A stretch of DNA of 64,000 nt from Solicoccozyma terricola (GCA_001600875.1 BCLD01000005.1:861332-925331); one strand, 5' to 3'. Counted from the stretch's first letter, positions 13,073 through 25,787 are shown. Numbers and translations are program-made. The notes: generated from the sequence alone by a model not told the origin.

Positions 13073-14798
13073 ATGGCATCCATCTTCACAGGTCTCCTCA
13101 ACTGGCTCAGAAGCCTGTTCTTCGCAAAACATCTCGAGGTGACCATCGTAGGTCTACAAGTGAGTCCACACATCCTGTCGATCGTTCGTAAGTCTCGTTG
13201 CAAGTGCAACACATCGATTGACAATTTCCATCTTCCGCTCCGTTCAATAGGCCAGTGGGAAAACCAGGTTCGTAATTGTGACCCCGTACTCTTACAACAT
13301 TCATCAATCCCACTCATCTACACCGTCTACTACCCTACTAGCCTAGTCAACGTCCTCACTTCGAATCAATTCTCAGAAGACGTAGTTCCAACAGTCGCAT
13401 TCAATCTCCGTCAAGTCCGGAAAGGGAATGTCTCATTGAGAATTTGGGATGTGGCGGGACAACCAAAGTTTAGGAATATGTGGGATAGGTATGCGAGAGG
13501 TGCGGATGCGATTGTGTGAGTTGAGCGAATGTAGCGAGCTCTACAATTTTCCTGCTTGGCGGAGCGTAGCGAAGACTATTTGCCTTGCACGAGTGCAGCG
13601 AGCAACGCTCTTCCTTCTTCGCGAGCGAAAGCGAGCACTCATTTCTCCGCGGAGCGAAGACCATCGTCTTCTGCCGACGTATCGAGTGCTGCTCCTCTGC
13701 TAAGCGTAGCGAGGGATCTGGCTTAACGAGCGATAAACTCTTTCGTGCACGAAGTGGGGGAAATTTCTCGGAACGGAAGATAGAAGCAGAATGAAAGGAA
13801 GTGAAACGTACCGACCGAGCGAGTATACGAAAATATTGCTTCATGTGGAGATGTTGGCCAGGTTGGAAGGTAAGACGATGTGAAAATGCGTACACGGCGT
13901 ATACGAGGGCACGAAAATCGACCGCAACTACTATTCGTCTGACCCTATCGAGCGAGCAACGAGCATTTCCATGCTGGAGGATATCAAATAAAACCACCCC
14001 CGGATTGGAAACACGATCTACATTCGACAAATGCATGCATACCTCGCGTATGCTCTGTCGTTTTTTACGCATACAGTCGTCGATTTGATTATTTGCAGCG
14101 ACGAAGAAAGATGGGACAAAGGTCCGAGGTAGAATCGGCTATGACGATTCCCATGCGATCGGAGGATCCGAGCGAGCGGATCCGGGTTACCCGTCGAACA
14201 GTACTAACGGGTTGCTATTTTCATCTCTCTGTTGCACTCCTCCCAGTTTCGTAGTAGATGCAGCAGACGTGAGTCCGTCTCAAGACTTGGAGTCCCGACT
14301 ACCCATCCTGATCAGAAAACCGATTTCTATGCACCGTCGGACATAGCCGATCAACATACCAACAGCATCATCAGAACTACAAGCTCTACTAGCAGTCCCT
14401 GCCCTAGCTGGAGTTCCATTACTCGTCGTATGTCTCATTTCCATGTCTCTTAGGGCGCCGCGTTGCTGATCGATTGGGCCCGATGGGGTTTTAATGAATA
14501 GTTGGCGAATAAGAACGATTTACCCCAGGCGTTGGGAGTCGATGATTTGATTTCTCGGATGTAAGCTGGTTACTGGTCTTTTGGATGGATCCGATGTGGT
14601 CGTTGACCGGGATCGTTCTCGCATTAGGTCTCTCGACAAGATACAGAATCGGCCTGTTTCCGTAAGTAATGCGACCACTGAATATTTTCGCTGAACCTAA
14701 TCTCTTGGTGGACACTTGATTAGTGCTATTCTACTTCGAACAAGACGAAGCATAATTTGGATATCGTGCTGGCTTGGTTGACACAGCGAGCTCACTAA
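13073..14798 (+). CDS. ARL8: ARL8 small GTPase (lysosome/vacuole Arf-like)
   Basis: Eight exons can be joined in frame; introns are 13160-13250, 13268-13341, 13516-14246, 14269-14346, 14428-14501, 14561-14627 and 14662-14723. The N-terminal amphipathic helix (LLNWLRSLFF) is the acetylated membrane anchor type of Arl8. The P-loop ASGKTS is encoded by a 17-bp exon (13251-13267) that runs straight into the next exon. Switch regions follow: PTVAFNLRQV and the G3 motif WDVAGQPKFR. The G4 motif is NKNDLP. The C-terminus CYSTSNKTKHNLDIVLAWL matches the family. Arl8 directs lysosome positioning and axonal transport in animals; its fungal role is less studied. The third intron is 731 bp and carries an unusual repeat. 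Confidence 0.93.
13516..14246 (+). repeat. Long ARL8 intron filled with sense-strand AGCGA-type motifs
   Basis: This intron is about ten times the normal length here. Its sense strand carries a dozen or more copies of AGCGA/GCGAG-type words, such as GGAGCGTAGCGAAG (13560-13573), GTGCAGCGAGCA (13593-13604), GCGAGCGAAAGCGAGC (13621-13636) and GGAGCGAAGA (13651-13660). The segment 13614-13662 closely matches part of the long CDC45 intron (about 61381-61433, minus strand). No coding potential is convincing. Confidence 0.7.
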
Positions 14799-15020
14799 AC
14801 ACGCACGTCCGGCCTTTTGCAACTCACAACAGCGACTACTCATGCCGTCGATTTCTCTTCTGTTACGCAATGGAAATCGGAAACCCTAGCGCTGTTCTAC
14901 ATTGTGTGACACAGCATGTAACCGTTTCTCCCAGTTGTATCTAACCCCTTCGTCGCAATGGGGTATCTATAATGATTGCATTTGACAATTTATTTTGCTT
15001 ATCTTGACAGTCAAAATGTT

Positions 15021-18000
15021 TTAGAACGATCTTTCAATCGTCTTGTACACTTTCCCACCTGCAGTCCTCCTTCTGCCCTTCCCTTTCCTCCCTCTGATCC
15101 AATTCTTCATCAAACCAACCATCCTAGCAGCAGGTCGTTCTGCGAATCTTTCAAACCCGAAGCTCAATACAATGTTGACGAACACGATTAGAAGCAACTC
15201 GAAGCGGAATTGGAGTGATAAGGAGATAATATCCAAGATGAGAGAGATGGAGTGGGTGGGAGAGATAAGGACAAACGTGGAGAATGCAGTGAGGCCGATG
15301 AGGCAGATGACGAGGGACGCTGAGTGATAATTGGGAATGAGTCGACGACGATCAAGTTGGAAATCCAACCACGTCAACTTACGATTCGTATACATTGGCT
15401 TGCGGTAAGGTGGTCCTACACTGAAGACAGCCGCAACGAGAATGTATTGGAATGATGAAACAAGGAATAGAGCCGAGTTCTCATAGTTGAAAGTCTCCAG
15501 TGGTCCTTCGGCCACGGGTGGTTCGGTATACCTGCGAAAGAGTGACGTCGTCAACTCGCAGCCATGACTCCCATTTCCACTTCCTATCCCCGGTACTAAC
15601 CAAGGCTGCCGCCGTACCCATACAAAGACAAGCCCCTGAATGGTAGCGCAGATCACCGTTTGCCCAATGATGCTCGTCAAGACCTTCTTCGATACCAGAC
15701 TCGCAGTCGGTCTTTTGGGATGGATCTTTGGGTAAGGAAGGGTGCGGCCCACTGGAGGAGAACAATTTGCCGCTCAGCCTTGCTTGCAAACGATGAGTGT
15801 AACGATCATACATACTGGCAACAGCGATAGGAATGATGATAAACAGATCGATGTAGAGGAATCTGTGTTGTATAATACGGTTTAGCCCGCATCTTCGGCG
15901 AAAAGAAAAATAGCAGTGCTCACTGGAAATCGCCGAGACTTGAGGCGAACGAGTACAGCTGGAAAAGACTCAGGGACAATCAGCGTCATCGTATAATGGG
16001 AACGGTGACAGGAGAAGACTTACTAAAGTGACGGTTGTAAATTGGATCAGAGAGTACAGGGCCATGTATTTGAAGCAGCTGAAGCTTGTGACCAGAGCTG
16101 CACGCCCCTCGCTGCAGGAATGGAATGAAAGTCAGACTCATGGCTGGGACGTTTCTGACTAGACTCGACCAACTCACCGAATAACCTCGAGCACACATGA
16201 GATGTCGGGCGTGCGACTTGTGAAGGGGGCCGCAACCGAAGCCTCCGCCTCGGAGAGCGAGATACCGACATCCGCAGTCTTCAATGCACCGCAATCGTTC
16301 GCTCCATCACCGCAGAAACCAACAGTATATCCTAACGACTGGAGTCGCTCGACCAGCTCGGCCTTCTCGTCCGGAGACATTCGAGCAAAGATAACGCCTT
16401 TGACCAGCATCCTCTGCACAGTCTCGATGACACCGAATTCAAGCATCCACCGGAATATTTCACCAGTGACAGCTAGCTGGTAGTCAGTGTCTTCGGGTTC
16501 GGCATCATACGCCAAGGTCTGAGGCGGGGTAATCGGGCGCAGCGAGTATTCATCCAGCTTCAACTTCTCGTCGTCGACACTTGACCATTCAATCTCTGCA
16601 TCCTGGCCGGTACCAGTGTCTGTAAGGATGAATTCAGCAGCAGCCCGCAGGTTTGACGAACCCACACAAAGGCTCACCAGGTACGAAAGTAGGGATGAAG
16701 ACATTGGAAGAATGGGAGACGAGACCGCACTCCCTGGCGACGCTGATGGCTGTCCGAACGTTGTCGCCGGTGACCATACGACACGCCAAGTGCGCGGCCC
16801 TCAGGCTGTGGATGACCGGGGCAGTACCTTCCTTTAGTTTGTTCTCAAACACGATAAAACCGAGAAACTGTAGATCGCTCTCGGCTTGCTCCCTACACAG
16901 ACGATAACATGACTGTCAGTAGAGGTACCCCAAGACTACCGACAAGGCCGTGTGGTGCGCTCACCTCTTCAGTCGCTGCGCCTTGAGCCATGTTAAACCC
17001 TCAATGCTCTTGCCAGCTACGGCAATGACACGGAACCCGTTGCGAGTGTAGTAAGCCAGCATGTCCTCGTAATCCTTCGGAACTGGAGGATAGTCTTAAA
17101 TCAGCACGGCAACCCCTGCTTCATCGCTAGATACCCACATGAGGACGCATTGCAAATATCAGCCATGACCTCTGGAGCTCCTTTCACATAGATCTCCATG
17201 CTGTTCGCCTTTAGCCGTTTGACTACGACACTCATGCGGCGTAGTGCAGATACAAAGTCGAACGTGCGTATGACGCCGAGTTCCAGAAAATGTGCATGCT
17301 TGCCACCGGTGCGGAGTGCGTCTTCCAACCTCCATTGATCGGTTCCAGGAGGTCGTACGACCGTCTGTACCAAAGTTTGTGGACGCTCGACGGCCCGAGT
17401 CTCAGGTTTACCCGCGGATGCAGACGGTGGTTTGCTGGCACGACCTTCGTCGAGAGTCCAACCTGTGTACTCGAACATTTTGATGTCAAGGGGATCTCCA
17501 ATAACTTCGTTGTCGACTAATTTGAGCTGATGACAAGTCGCGAGCGCATAGAGTAGGGGAGTCTTTCCATTTAAACCGCCGCTTGCCGGGACGTCAGCCA
17601 CATCAGAGTGAAGTTCAGAGAAACGATGCTCATGACGGTCGATCGTGCGGACACCAAGCACATCCAAACCGTCTTCTGTCAGCGTGCCGGTCTTGTCAAA
17701 GCAGAATACATTGACCTTGCCTCCTATATTGACACGGTTCGGAGAGATGCAGAAGATCCCGCTCTTCCGCAGGCGTCCAATTGCAAAAGTTGTGCCGATA
17801 GTCAAGGTTGCTGGCAGGGCAGGAGGGACTACGATGGTGATGAGGTCGAGGGCGCGGACGAGTATGACACTCCAGTGAATCTGACGCGGAAGCAAGAGTT
17901 GTCAGATAAAACGCGATACTGGAGGGTTCCGCACGACTTACTCCCATTCGGATGAATTGAACAGCACTAATGGCGAAACCGACACCAGCGATCATAGCCA

Positions 18001-20741
18001 GAACACCGATGAAGTTCATCGAATCACGGCTGAGGAAAGGGCATAACGGTCAGCGCAGTATGTGACCTCGCTTTGACTTGTTACCTACTAGAAAGAGAAT
18101 CCCATAGGCTTCGGGTAGAGCATAGACCGGACCAATGCTCCCTTTGTCGTGTTAAAACCCGTTCTGGTCACCAACGCCAATGCCTTCGCATGATCTCCCT
18201 TCAAACCAAGACCCGGAGAGCCACCGCCCGGACGGATCCGAATGATCTTCGTGCCAGAGAACAAGTAGTGCTTTGCTAGATCGCCGTCGATTTCGGTACT
18301 ACCCTTCTTGTTCTCCTTAGACAATGCTCGTAGAACCTCATCCTTGACTGGCACCTTGCTGACTGGTACAGATTCACCGGTGAGCATCGACTCGTTGACT
18401 ATAGCGTCCCCAGAGAGCAGCAGAGCATCACAGGGCAATACGCTCAGTTCAGAGTCCGAGGCTTCAAAGATGTCGCCGGGGACTAGGGTGCTGGAGTCGG
18501 TGACGATCCCTGTGCATGACAAAAGGGTTTGGTTTCAGTAAAAGCACGAGGAAGTGGCCATCTCCACGACTTACATTGACCGTCCACAAGCGCCTTGACA
18601 TCGCAAGAAAACCGAGACATCTCACGCATTCTTTCGATAGTCTATTGTCACGACTCAAATCAGCATCTTCGCAACAGTGCCGTACATGTCACATACTCAC
18701 CCGCTTGGTTTCAATCAAGGTCGATACGATACTCGAGACACTGATGAGAGCGATCGCAAAGGCATAATAATAGTAGTCGTCCACCGACCACAAGATGATA
18801 GAGGCGATTTGAAAGACGTAGAACGGGTGGAGCACCTCATCGACAAGAAGACCCAGCAAGCTCTTGCCTTCGATGTCGATGACGTTTTGACCGAAAAGGA
18901 TTCGTCTCTGTGTTCTGACAGTCTCAGCCAATCCCGCTCCCACAGCCTTGACGCTGGTCCACCGAGGGTCCCTCCAATCACGAATCATAGTCCATTTACC
19001 CGTCCCAGGCTGGAGAGCGAATCGAGTATACCTATATTCTGCAATCTTGAGGAGCCCCAAAGTTTCCTCCCACGTCGTTTGACCGCGTTCAAGGTCGATC
19101 GTCATCAGGTCTTTGGCACCGCCTTTGCCACTAGCAGGATCGGGTACGATATTGCCGTTTATCAGCGGTATGTGAGCCCTGGCATTGGCTATGACTATTG
19201 ACGGCGTACGAGAAGGTTGTTGAGAGGTGACGGTAGCTGGACGAGAGGCTGATAGGATGGGAAAGGCTTCAGGGAAGACCGTGGACAATGGGAACGGGTA
19301 ATCTAGAATCTGTTGAGGTATGATGTGAAGGTCGCCATAAGGTGTCTGAGGGGGTGGTGATTTTTAAGGTCATCAGCGCGTGCGCACTGTCCGCTCTTAA
19401 GATCAAAGAAGGACCACTAACTTCAACGACCATCCACGACCCCTTCTCGGCCTCTTCGAAATCGGTTTCTCGCCCACTCCATTTGATCCAAACAGTTGGA
19501 ATCCACCTTCCGACTAATCCCAACCCACCTGCTGTAATTATACAACCCACCCACCAAAGTGTATTCCTCAGGGCGTCAGTCTGGTATGACGTGAATCGGA
19601 TGGTAAGATCCTCATCCGGCAAGAGTATAGTTTGCTGAGATGGTGTGGTGGACTCTGGGAAGATTTGAAGTGGAACTTCATGTTGAGTTACTGGATCACC
19701 AAAGATACCATCTGCAGGTAGGAGAGGGATCGGAGGAGATGAAGGACGAGATTGAGGTGGGAGCGATGTATCGTCCGCCAATGACGATGTGTAGCCTGCT
19801 TCTCCAGACGCCCGATCTGATACTTGCGAGTATGTATCTGCGTCATCCTCGTTGGAAGTATAACCCCACCTTTCAGATCCAGATTGATCGAGATCCGAGA
19901 TTTCGTCCGATGCGCGATCCGAGTCGTATTCGGACGACCTCCGACGAGAGGTCCCCGATTCTCGACGAGTACGAACCCTGGAATCCCGACGAAAACGCCG
20001 TCTTCCACTTTCCTCATCGGCCTGATCCCTTCCACCACCAAAGCCGAAAGCTGAAGCGATACGGGGAATGATACTTGGTGAGCTGACTGAAACTGCACGA
20101 TCGTCTTGCTCCTGTCGCTGTGATTCCCAATCCCCTTCCAAGCTCAAAGCGTTCGAGTGAACAGACATTCTCGACCTGGAGCTTGACCTCCTAAGGTTCC
20201 GAGGTATCATACCATCTCCATTATCTGACCAATCAGATTCATCGCCAGTATCGCGATGTGATCTACCAGAGTCCCTGTTTCTTTGAAAGCTTGGGCGAGA
20301 ACGCGAGATGGATATACGGCTGGTCCGACTTGATATAGACTGTCGACGCATATGTTGAGCGAGATGCATAGAGGTGATGGAGGATGGAACGGAACACGCT
20401 GCAGGTCCCGAAAAGATGGCGTCCGTTGTATCTGCGAGGGCGACCGTAGACGAATTCACTCGTCAGTCCTTAGGTGGCGGATCATCTCAAGGAGGAAACC
20501 AATCCATCGACTTACTCTCGTCATCTCCATCCCCTCCGCCTCCCATCGCCCCTTCCCCATGCTCCTGAAGCTCCTGCTCATCCAGGACCAACTGAATGGC
20601 CGCAGCAGGAGCTCCATCCGTATAATCATGATACTCGACATCAGCGAGGTCGATGGAGTCTTCGTCTGAATGTCCAGGAACGGGAGGCTGGAAGCTTCTA
20701 CCTGGCAACGCTGCCGCCTCGGAGATATCTGGGAACGACAT
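15021..20741 (-). CDS. YPK9: P5B-type P-type ATPase (YPK9/ATP13A2-like, polyamine/cation transporter)
   Basis: The ATG at 20741 starts an acidic N-terminus; a splice (GAGA to TGAATT) joins it to a long Ser/Arg-rich disordered region. From about 19640 the P5 N-terminal hydrophobic region begins. Catalytic marks seen: actuator [11 protein letters not shown] (about 18390-18350), the transmembrane-4 motif PPALP at 17826-17812, the phosphorylated Asp in [10 protein letters not shown] at 17697, and hinge [11 protein letters not shown] (about 16310-16280). PPALP separates P5B from P5A/Spf1, which has PPELP. Total length is about 1,600 residues, with C-terminal helices between 16080 and 15100. P5B pumps sit in vacuole/lysosome membranes; ATP13A2 exports polyamines. 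Vacuolar location and polyamine substrate are inferred from family. Confidence 0.9.
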
Positions 20742-21008
20742 CGGGCCTGGAGCTCAAGACGATGGGAGTTGAAGATGGGAAGTAGACTGTGCCCGGATTG
20801 CTCACTGTGCTGAGGATAAGATTTCCAATGACGACCCACTGGGCTGGGAAGGAGAGATGCACGTGACTCGCTAAACGCCGGGGCAAGGTCATGTCACCCA
20901 TCCTCATATCCGTACATCCCAATCTCACAGCTAGATCTGTTGCATCCACCCACCGCCATCGCCATCATCATCCGTTCATTCCGGCTTATATCCAGACCAC
21001 TTTCCGGC

Positions 21009-22230
21009 ATGTCGACATCGGTCCAGCTTCAACCTATCGAGGCTGCAAAGCGGCTGGCAGCGTATGCTGCTGTGGACAGGCATGTCAAACCCGAGCACAA
21101 GGTGCGACGGATGGGGCACACTACTGACAACTTGGTCTACAAGCTGAGAACGAATGTCTGTATTTTTGCATGTCAGGTCATCGGTATTGGATCTGGATCT
21201 ACAGTTCCATATGTGGTCGAGCGAATCATGGCTCAAGGCGCTGAAGCAAACCGGGGTCGCAAGTTCATTCCTACTGGTGAGAGCATATTCCATTGTGTGT
21301 GTGTGTGCACCCTGATGTGCATCAGCTAATATGAACAATATTGAACAGGCTTCCAGTCCACCGAGCTCATTGTTAGCGCAGGTCTTGACCTTGGAGACGT
21401 CTCACAATACCCAGTGATCGATGTTACCATTGACGGAGCAGATGAGTTCGTTGCTTCCTACATTTGCTGACCTGAAGGATTGCAAGTTGATATGCGGGCC
21501 ATATACGTTAACAGAGTCGACTCACAACTCAACTCGATCAAAGGAGGTGGAGCTTGTCAATTGAGAGAAAAGGTTTTGGCCGAAGCAGCTAATGAGTGAG
21601 TGTGAAAAAAAAGAGAGAAATGAATTCTGGTAGAGCTAGTTCTAAAGCTGATGTCGGACATTGTTCAAGCTGGGTCATCGTTGCCGACTACCGAAAGAAC
21701 AGCAAGTCCTTGGGAGACACCGTATGTCGCACGTTAACGTACAATCTATCCGCCTAGTGAGAAACCTCTAATTGATTTCTCCTAGTGGCACCAAGGTATT
21801 CCCATCGAAGTTGCTCCCTTTGCTTATGCACACGTTCTACGATCACTTGCTCGTCTCGGATCACCCACAACACCCACTGCCTCGATTGCAGGTGGAAAAA
21901 TCCTCACTCTTCGAATGGGGAAAATGAAAGCCGGGCCGGTCGTTAGCGATAATGGTAATTTCATAATTGACGCTCCATTTGGTAAGGAACAAATGGGAAA
22001 GCCGCATGAGCTACTTCAAACCATCAAACTTTTGACTGGGGTGGTTGAAGTCGGTTTGTTTACCAACATGTGCAAGGGTGAGTAGCAGTCTAAGGAGCGG
22101 ATGTTCAACGAACATGCTAACTTATGCTAAAACAATGCACCCAACAGCGGCGTACTTTGGAAATGAGAACGGTTCAGTCACCATCAAGTGGGCAGATGGT
22201 CGTGTTGAGGAGGTCCAGGCAACGCAGTGA
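21009..22230 (+). CDS. RKI1: Ribose-5-phosphate isomerase (type A)
   Basis: This enzyme interconverts ribose 5-phosphate and ribulose 5-phosphate in the non-oxidative pentose phosphate pathway. Exons are joined across introns starting at 21102-21176 and several further short ones. Visible motifs in order: GIGSGSTV (phosphate loop), DVTIDGADE (catalytic Asp/Glu), IKGGGACQLREK and a C-terminal VGLFTNMCK. The start ATG at 21009 gives MSTSVQL and is the first in-frame ATG. The length of about 300 residues fits eukaryotic type A enzymes. The gene is divergent from YPK9 with a 267-bp shared promoter and convergent with SUP35. Confidence 0.93.
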
Positions 22231-22627
22231 AAGCTGGAGCTGTCACCTCAACCGGCAAGAGAACGCGGTGAAGTAAAGATGTAATTCACGATTATACTGT
22301 GAAGTAAAAAGAAAATTAAACGATTCATGTCTTCCTATCATCTATTCACCTGTGCTGAGAGTGGGTATCTGAATCAACGATATGTTGGAGCTGGATGAGA
22401 CCGTGCAGCAGGTCATCGTGCCCCTGCTACCACAGATGGCCATGCAATAAGATTGGTACTGCACTTGATACGGCACTGGCAGGAGAGGTCGACATCCCGT
22501 ACAGCTTTCATAGGCCTCGAGATGTTCCATGGGGTATAGGTCTACAAGGTACAAAAAGGGACTACCGCAGGGGCATTACATGCGTCGTAACACCTCATCA
22601 CCCGGCTCGGCGTGTGAATTTCCCTCC
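22231..22627. other. Convergent intergenic spacer
   Basis: This 397-bp stretch lies between the stop codons of RKI1 (+) and SUP35 (-). It should hold both 3' ends. I see no gene, RNA or repeat in it. Confidence 0.6.
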
Positions 22628-25600
22628 TTAAGCGGCGGCAGCTGAATCGCCTGCACTGATTGTCAAATTCTCCATCGCAGCCAGATCGGCTCCTGTCTGC
22701 TGGTTGAGACGGGTGACCTTGCCGATGGCGATGGTCTTGCCTTCGTCTCTGTTGTAGACAAGTAGGGGAAGGCATGTCAACAGGTATACCTCGCAAGAAA
22801 ACCGGCAGGTACGCTTACCTCAATGTGAATCGACCCAACATAGGGTAATCCTTGTATGTTTCAATGCAGATAGGAGCACTTGTCTCTAGAACAGCGACCA
22901 CACGCATACCCTTCTTGGCGAATTGAGGTGGCCTCTTCGATTTCCGTCCGGTCTTCTTGTCGTAATAGTGAAGCAGTGCCTGGTAGGGAGCCGGTCATCA
23001 TTAGGCATTACTCAGCTGGACCGACGTCAAGGCAGGAAGGAAAGGAAGGAGACTCACATTCAGTGTTACCTCCTCTGCCAATGTGTGCAGATGCATGACA
23101 CAACTGAAACCAGCCGTGACGATGTTCTTGGTGTCCAAAATAGCCAAGTCCGCTCGGAACTGCTTGACGACCTTGATAGGGCGAGCCATCGAGGTCAACA
23201 CGAACCCAGGGCTGACATTTTCATCGCTGACCCCGCGGAGACGTATGCGCACGTTGTCGCCGCACAATGCTTGTTTGAGGTCTTCACCTTGTTCATCAAA
23301 GATGTCGGTGACAACTACCTCGACCTGGAGCAAGGGGAATTCCGCCATTTAGCTATGCACACACGGATATGCCAGCCACAAATGTCAATCAACATACCTT
23401 GTTTGGCATCAACAACAACTTGTCGCCTGCCTTGACACGTCCAGTTTCGATCTTACCGACCACAATGGCACCCATTTCGGCGTACTTTTCCGAGATTGGC
23501 ATCATGAATGGTGCATTGACCTTTCGGTCGGCAACGGGCATGGCGTCGAGGAACTCGAGGAGTGCTGGGCCATCTGACCAAGGAGCGATCTTCTTGTCCA
23601 CTCGTTCCTTCATGTTCTGACCAGTGTATGCGGAGACAGGGATGAAGGTGATGTCGGTCTTCGGGTTGAAACCGACCTGCTTGAGGTATGGGGTGATTTT
23701 GGAGCAGACCTCGTCAAATCTATCGAGCAATGTTGTGTTAAAGTCCGCATTGGCCGAACGTACAATGCCCCAAAAAGCACTCACCTTTCCTGAGCCCAAT
23801 TGACAGTGGGGTCGTCCATCTTATTGACAACGACAATCAACTTGCTAACACCGTTGTTCTTGACCAACCTAAAGCGCCCGCCAACGCCGCATAAGCCGTT
23901 ACTCCCAGACACATTGCGCTTAAATAGACCCACATCGCATGCTCTCTCGTCTGCCCACCCCTTTCGAAACCAGTCTCAAACTCTCCCTTCCTCGCGGAGA
24001 TGACCAACACAGCGATATCCGCCTGTGCAGCACCACTGATCATACTAGGAACGTAGGTTTTGTGACCAGGTGCGTCGAGAATCGTATAGCGACGAGCATC
24101 GGTCTCAAAGTAAGCTCGACCGACTTCAACGGTTTTGCCCTTGGAACGTTCTTGAGGAGTCGAGTCTAGAGCCCACGACAGGTACCAACTCTCTCTGCCG
24201 GCGTCCTTGGCTTCCCTGAATGGTGATGACAATACCAAATGTCAAGTGATGTTCTTTTGGCCATTGTGAGCGTGAAAGCGTTCGCCACTCACTTTTCCAA
24301 CTTTTCCAAAGTTCGTTTGTCTACCATGCCGCAAAGAACGAGAAGCTGACCACCCATCGTGGATTTCCCGGCATCGACATGTCCGATAAAGACCAAATCT
24401 GCAAGGACATTGGGAAATAGGTTGATCAATACGATTAAGCATTGCATTATCTGCTTGCCATGCCCACTCACTCAAATGGTGCTTGACTGACCGATAGGCA
24501 ACGTTCACACAACCCAATCAGTACTTTTTACGAGACGGCATACAACACCCTTCACACCTTGCACTCACTAGTTGGATCCACTTCTTCACCACCATACAAT
24601 TCCTGCAACGTTTCTTCATCCGCAACCTTCGCTGCTTCCCTAGCGATAGCCTCTGCATCATTCTTCGCGCTAACCCTTGAGAAGTTTGTTTTCTTAGTTG
24701 ATGGTACTGCGACAACAGATTCTGGTGTGGCGTAACCAGAAGCAGGAGTAGGTGCTGGTGTTGCGGTGGAAGTAGGAGCTTGGGTGACGGAAGTAGATGT
24801 TGGAGCAGAGATGGGCTCGGGTTCATCCCAATCTTGAGCTTCTGAATTGGATTTTTCGAGGTTGGCAGGTGATGGTGTAACGACTGACACAGGTTTATCC
24901 ACTTTCGAAGCTGATTTCTCTTCCTTTTTCTCAGGACCGGGTGTAGCACTCCTGGATGCTGTAAGTGATGATGCAGCACTGTTGTTCTCACTCAACGTCG
25001 TCTTCCCTCCTTTTCCAAGTGAGAGTACTTTCGCAGGTGTATCCGAGGTTTTAACAGCTCCGCCGATAGAGAGAGAAACGGTTTTAGCTGGTCCGGTAGA
25101 AGTGACGTTTGGTTTGGGAGCTCCGCCGATGTTCAATGATACCGTCTTTGAAGGTCCGGATGAAGAAGTCGTCGATGGTGGGACAAAGGATGACCCTGCC
25201 GGTGGCGGGAAAGTGGAATTTGAACCGACGGCTCTAGTAGCTTGATTCGACTGAGTTCTAGCTTGAGGTGGTTGGTATGCGGCCCCACCAGGTACCTGCG
25301 CTCCTCCTTGTTGATATCCTGCATAACCACCACCTTGTGCATATCCACCACCATGTTGAGCATCATAGCCACCAGCATAACCACCTTGCTGAGCACCTGG
25401 ATATCCAGCTCCACCTTGGTATCCACCGTATCCACCAGCAGCGTAACCGCCGTAATTACCTCCTCCGTACCCTCCATAAGCAGGTGCGCCTGGTTGAGCG
25501 GCCGCATAGGGATTGTACGGGTTGAAGCCTGGTTGACCTGGTTGACCTGGTTGACCTCCTCCCGGCTGGTTGGGATCCTGTTGGCCCCGCGGGACAAAGC

Positions 25601-25661
25601 TGCCGGCTGTGGGAACAAAGTTGTACGCTCCTGGATTGAACTTGGGCTGCTGGTCTGCCAT
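22628..25661 (-). CDS. SUP35: Translation release factor eRF3 with prion-like N-terminus
   Basis: The ATG at 25661 opens [17 protein letters not shown]. Residues about 30-140 are Gly/Tyr/Gln/Pro-rich with GGY-type repeats. A Ser/Thr- and Lys/Glu-rich middle region follows, ending [13 protein letters not shown]. The GTPase part has G1 [13 protein letters not shown]3 [12 protein letters not shown] and G4 NKMDD, then beta-barrel domains to SAGDSAAAA at 22628. eRF3 is the GTPase partner of eRF1 in translation termination. Several introns occur, including one that puts a 15-bp exon (24486-24472) between the middle region and the G domain (frame: I-KHHL-N-LVFIGHV). The NM layout parallels the yeast [PSI+] protein; prion behaviour here is inference only. 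Confidence 0.93.
25300..25567 (-). repeat. Prion-like Gly/Tyr/Gln oligopeptide repeats of SUP35
   Basis: The coding strand encodes three exact GQP-type tripeptides followed by about ten GGY/GYxGG units (for example [12 protein letters not shown] and [19 protein letters not shown]). The composition is Gly, Tyr, Gln, Ala and Pro with almost no charge, like oligopeptide-repeat prion domains. Confidence 0.8.
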
Positions 25662-25701
25662 GGTGGGTCTGTGGAGTGATGATCTATGGGCGGATAGGAC
25701 C

Positions 25702-25787
25702 GGGGGGGGGGGGGGNNNNNNNNNNNNNNNNNNNNNNNNNNNNNNNNNNNNNNNNNNNNNNNNNNNNNNNNNNNNNNNNNNNNNNNN
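25702..25787. other. G14 homopolymer and 72-base assembly gap
   Basis: A run of 14 G (25702-25715) abuts 72 N (25716-25787) in the SUP35/TOM22 divergent promoter, about 40 bp upstream of the SUP35 ATG. The gap is probably caused by the homopolymer. Its true content is unknown. Translations across it are meaningless. Confidence 0.95.

Noticed and set aside
13470..14072. 200-codon open frame antisense to ARL8, inside its long intron
   Set aside because: It runs through the repeat array, has the biased composition expected from AGCGA repeats read backwards, and crosses the ARL8 exon end. No family resemblance.
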